In this document: positions 63,835 through 64,000 of the stretch, piece by piece | How positions within the stretch are numbered: the first letter of the stretch is position 1 | Layout: every line of letters starts with the position of its first letter | Assembly (NCBI RefSeq): GCF_010500245.1 | Contig: NZ_JAAGOX010000011.1 | Coordinates: 642,639 to 706,638, forward strand | DNA length: 64,000 bases | Direction of reading: 5' to 3' | Origin: Ruegeria sp. PrR005 | GTDB lineage: Bacteria; Pseudomonadota; Alphaproteobacteria; Rhodobacterales; Rhodobacteraceae | Notes under the pieces: generated by a model | What the model saw: the letters and a program-made list of their open reading frames with translations, nothing else | What the model was told of the DNA's origin: nothing | Database searches by the model: none | Translations under genes and position numbers: made by a program

Positions 63835-64000
63835 CCTTTTGGTGCCGTCCGGCATAGGTCGAAAACCCGAGATCGAACTGCGGTCTGAAATTCAAACTCT
63901 GATGGGCACCGAAAGTTCGTTTCGTCCGGATGCTGTTGAAAAAGTCGATGTGTAAGCGCGGCGGAAATAGCGGCTGAAGTCTTCCTGCTCGGCTCTTCAC
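63835..64000. other. Non-coding right end, possible repeat remnant
   Basis: No gene is supported. The stretch includes GCTGTTGAAAAAGTCGATGT (63941-63960), a phrase of a kind I associate with dispersed intergenic or IS-flanking sequences in Rhodobacterales and rhizobia. A minus-strand open frame here looks like a by-product. Confidence 0.3.

Noticed and set aside
63599..64000. A minus-strand open frame at the right edge reading HIDFFNSIRTKRTF
   Set aside because: It is antisense to the DUF1127 gene and resembles translations of dispersed intergenic repeats rather than a protein family.

Overview
The window is about 64 kb of G+C-rich alphaproteobacterial chromosome, almost fully coding on both strands with many ATGA or GTGA stop/start overlaps. 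Gene content points to the Roseobacter group of the Rhodobacterales (Ruegeria-like): a 2-oxoglutarate dehydrogenase E2 with two lipoyl domains, a TIGR02302-type 852-aa protein, a small aa3-type cytochrome oxidase subunit IV, phaA-phaB, a DmdC-type acyl-CoA dehydrogenase, a SoxR/VOC pair, BluB, and DUF1127-like small proteins. The genus is inference. No rRNA, tRNA, CRISPR array or transposase gene was seen.

Layout. 1-4.5 kb: the end of sucA, sucB, a small ORF and lpdA. 4.6-9.2 kb: a GAF-type class III cyclase, an arylamine N-acetyltransferase, and a convergent ftsE-ftsX-plsC operon. 9.2-16.7 kb: a zinc-ribbon membrane protein, a TIGR02302 protein, lysA, a DUF2834 protein, an argH/small-lipoprotein pair and a TlpA-like thioredoxin. 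16.8-22.6 kb: a nitronate monooxygenase, a sterol desaturase-type enzyme, an EAL protein, and phaA-phaB with intrinsic terminators and PhaR-like boxes. 22.7-27.7 kb: a 1675-aa cyclase with eight tandem GAF domains. 27.9-36.7 kb: a LysR regulator divergent from a 36-aa peptide gene, an EamA transporter, a tRNA1(Val) methyltransferase-like gene, a polyprenyl diphosphate synthase, ispE, a TPR protein and ETF-ubiquinone oxidoreductase. 37-40 kb: soxR divergent from a VOC gene, then greA. 39.8-45 kb: a molybdenum cofactor/FdhD operon. 45-55 kb: azlCD, envelope and lipid-related genes (glycerophosphodiester phosphodiesterase, phospholipase A2-like), a metallo-hydrolase/acyl-CoA dehydrogenase pair, a Sua5-type tRNA t6A synthase, a YbaK-domain protein and a sulfotransferase. 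55.5-61.6 kb: ffh, five tandem GNAT genes, chorismate mutase, rpsP, bluB and rimM in one direction. 61.8-64 kb: a visibly less G+C-rich accessory-looking end with an internally duplicated protein, an HxlR-type regulator and a DUF1127 protein.

Three features stand out. First, the cyclase with eight GAF domains at a strict 177-179 residue period, joined by nearly identical linkers. Second, the run of five overlapping paralogous acetyltransferase genes between ffh and rpsP. Third, a dispersed intergenic element at gene 3' ends. It has a G/C hairpin, sometimes a second hairpin whose sequence changes while its pairing is kept, and a conserved tail (CCCCCGGAGTATTTT, then CCAGAAAGAAG).
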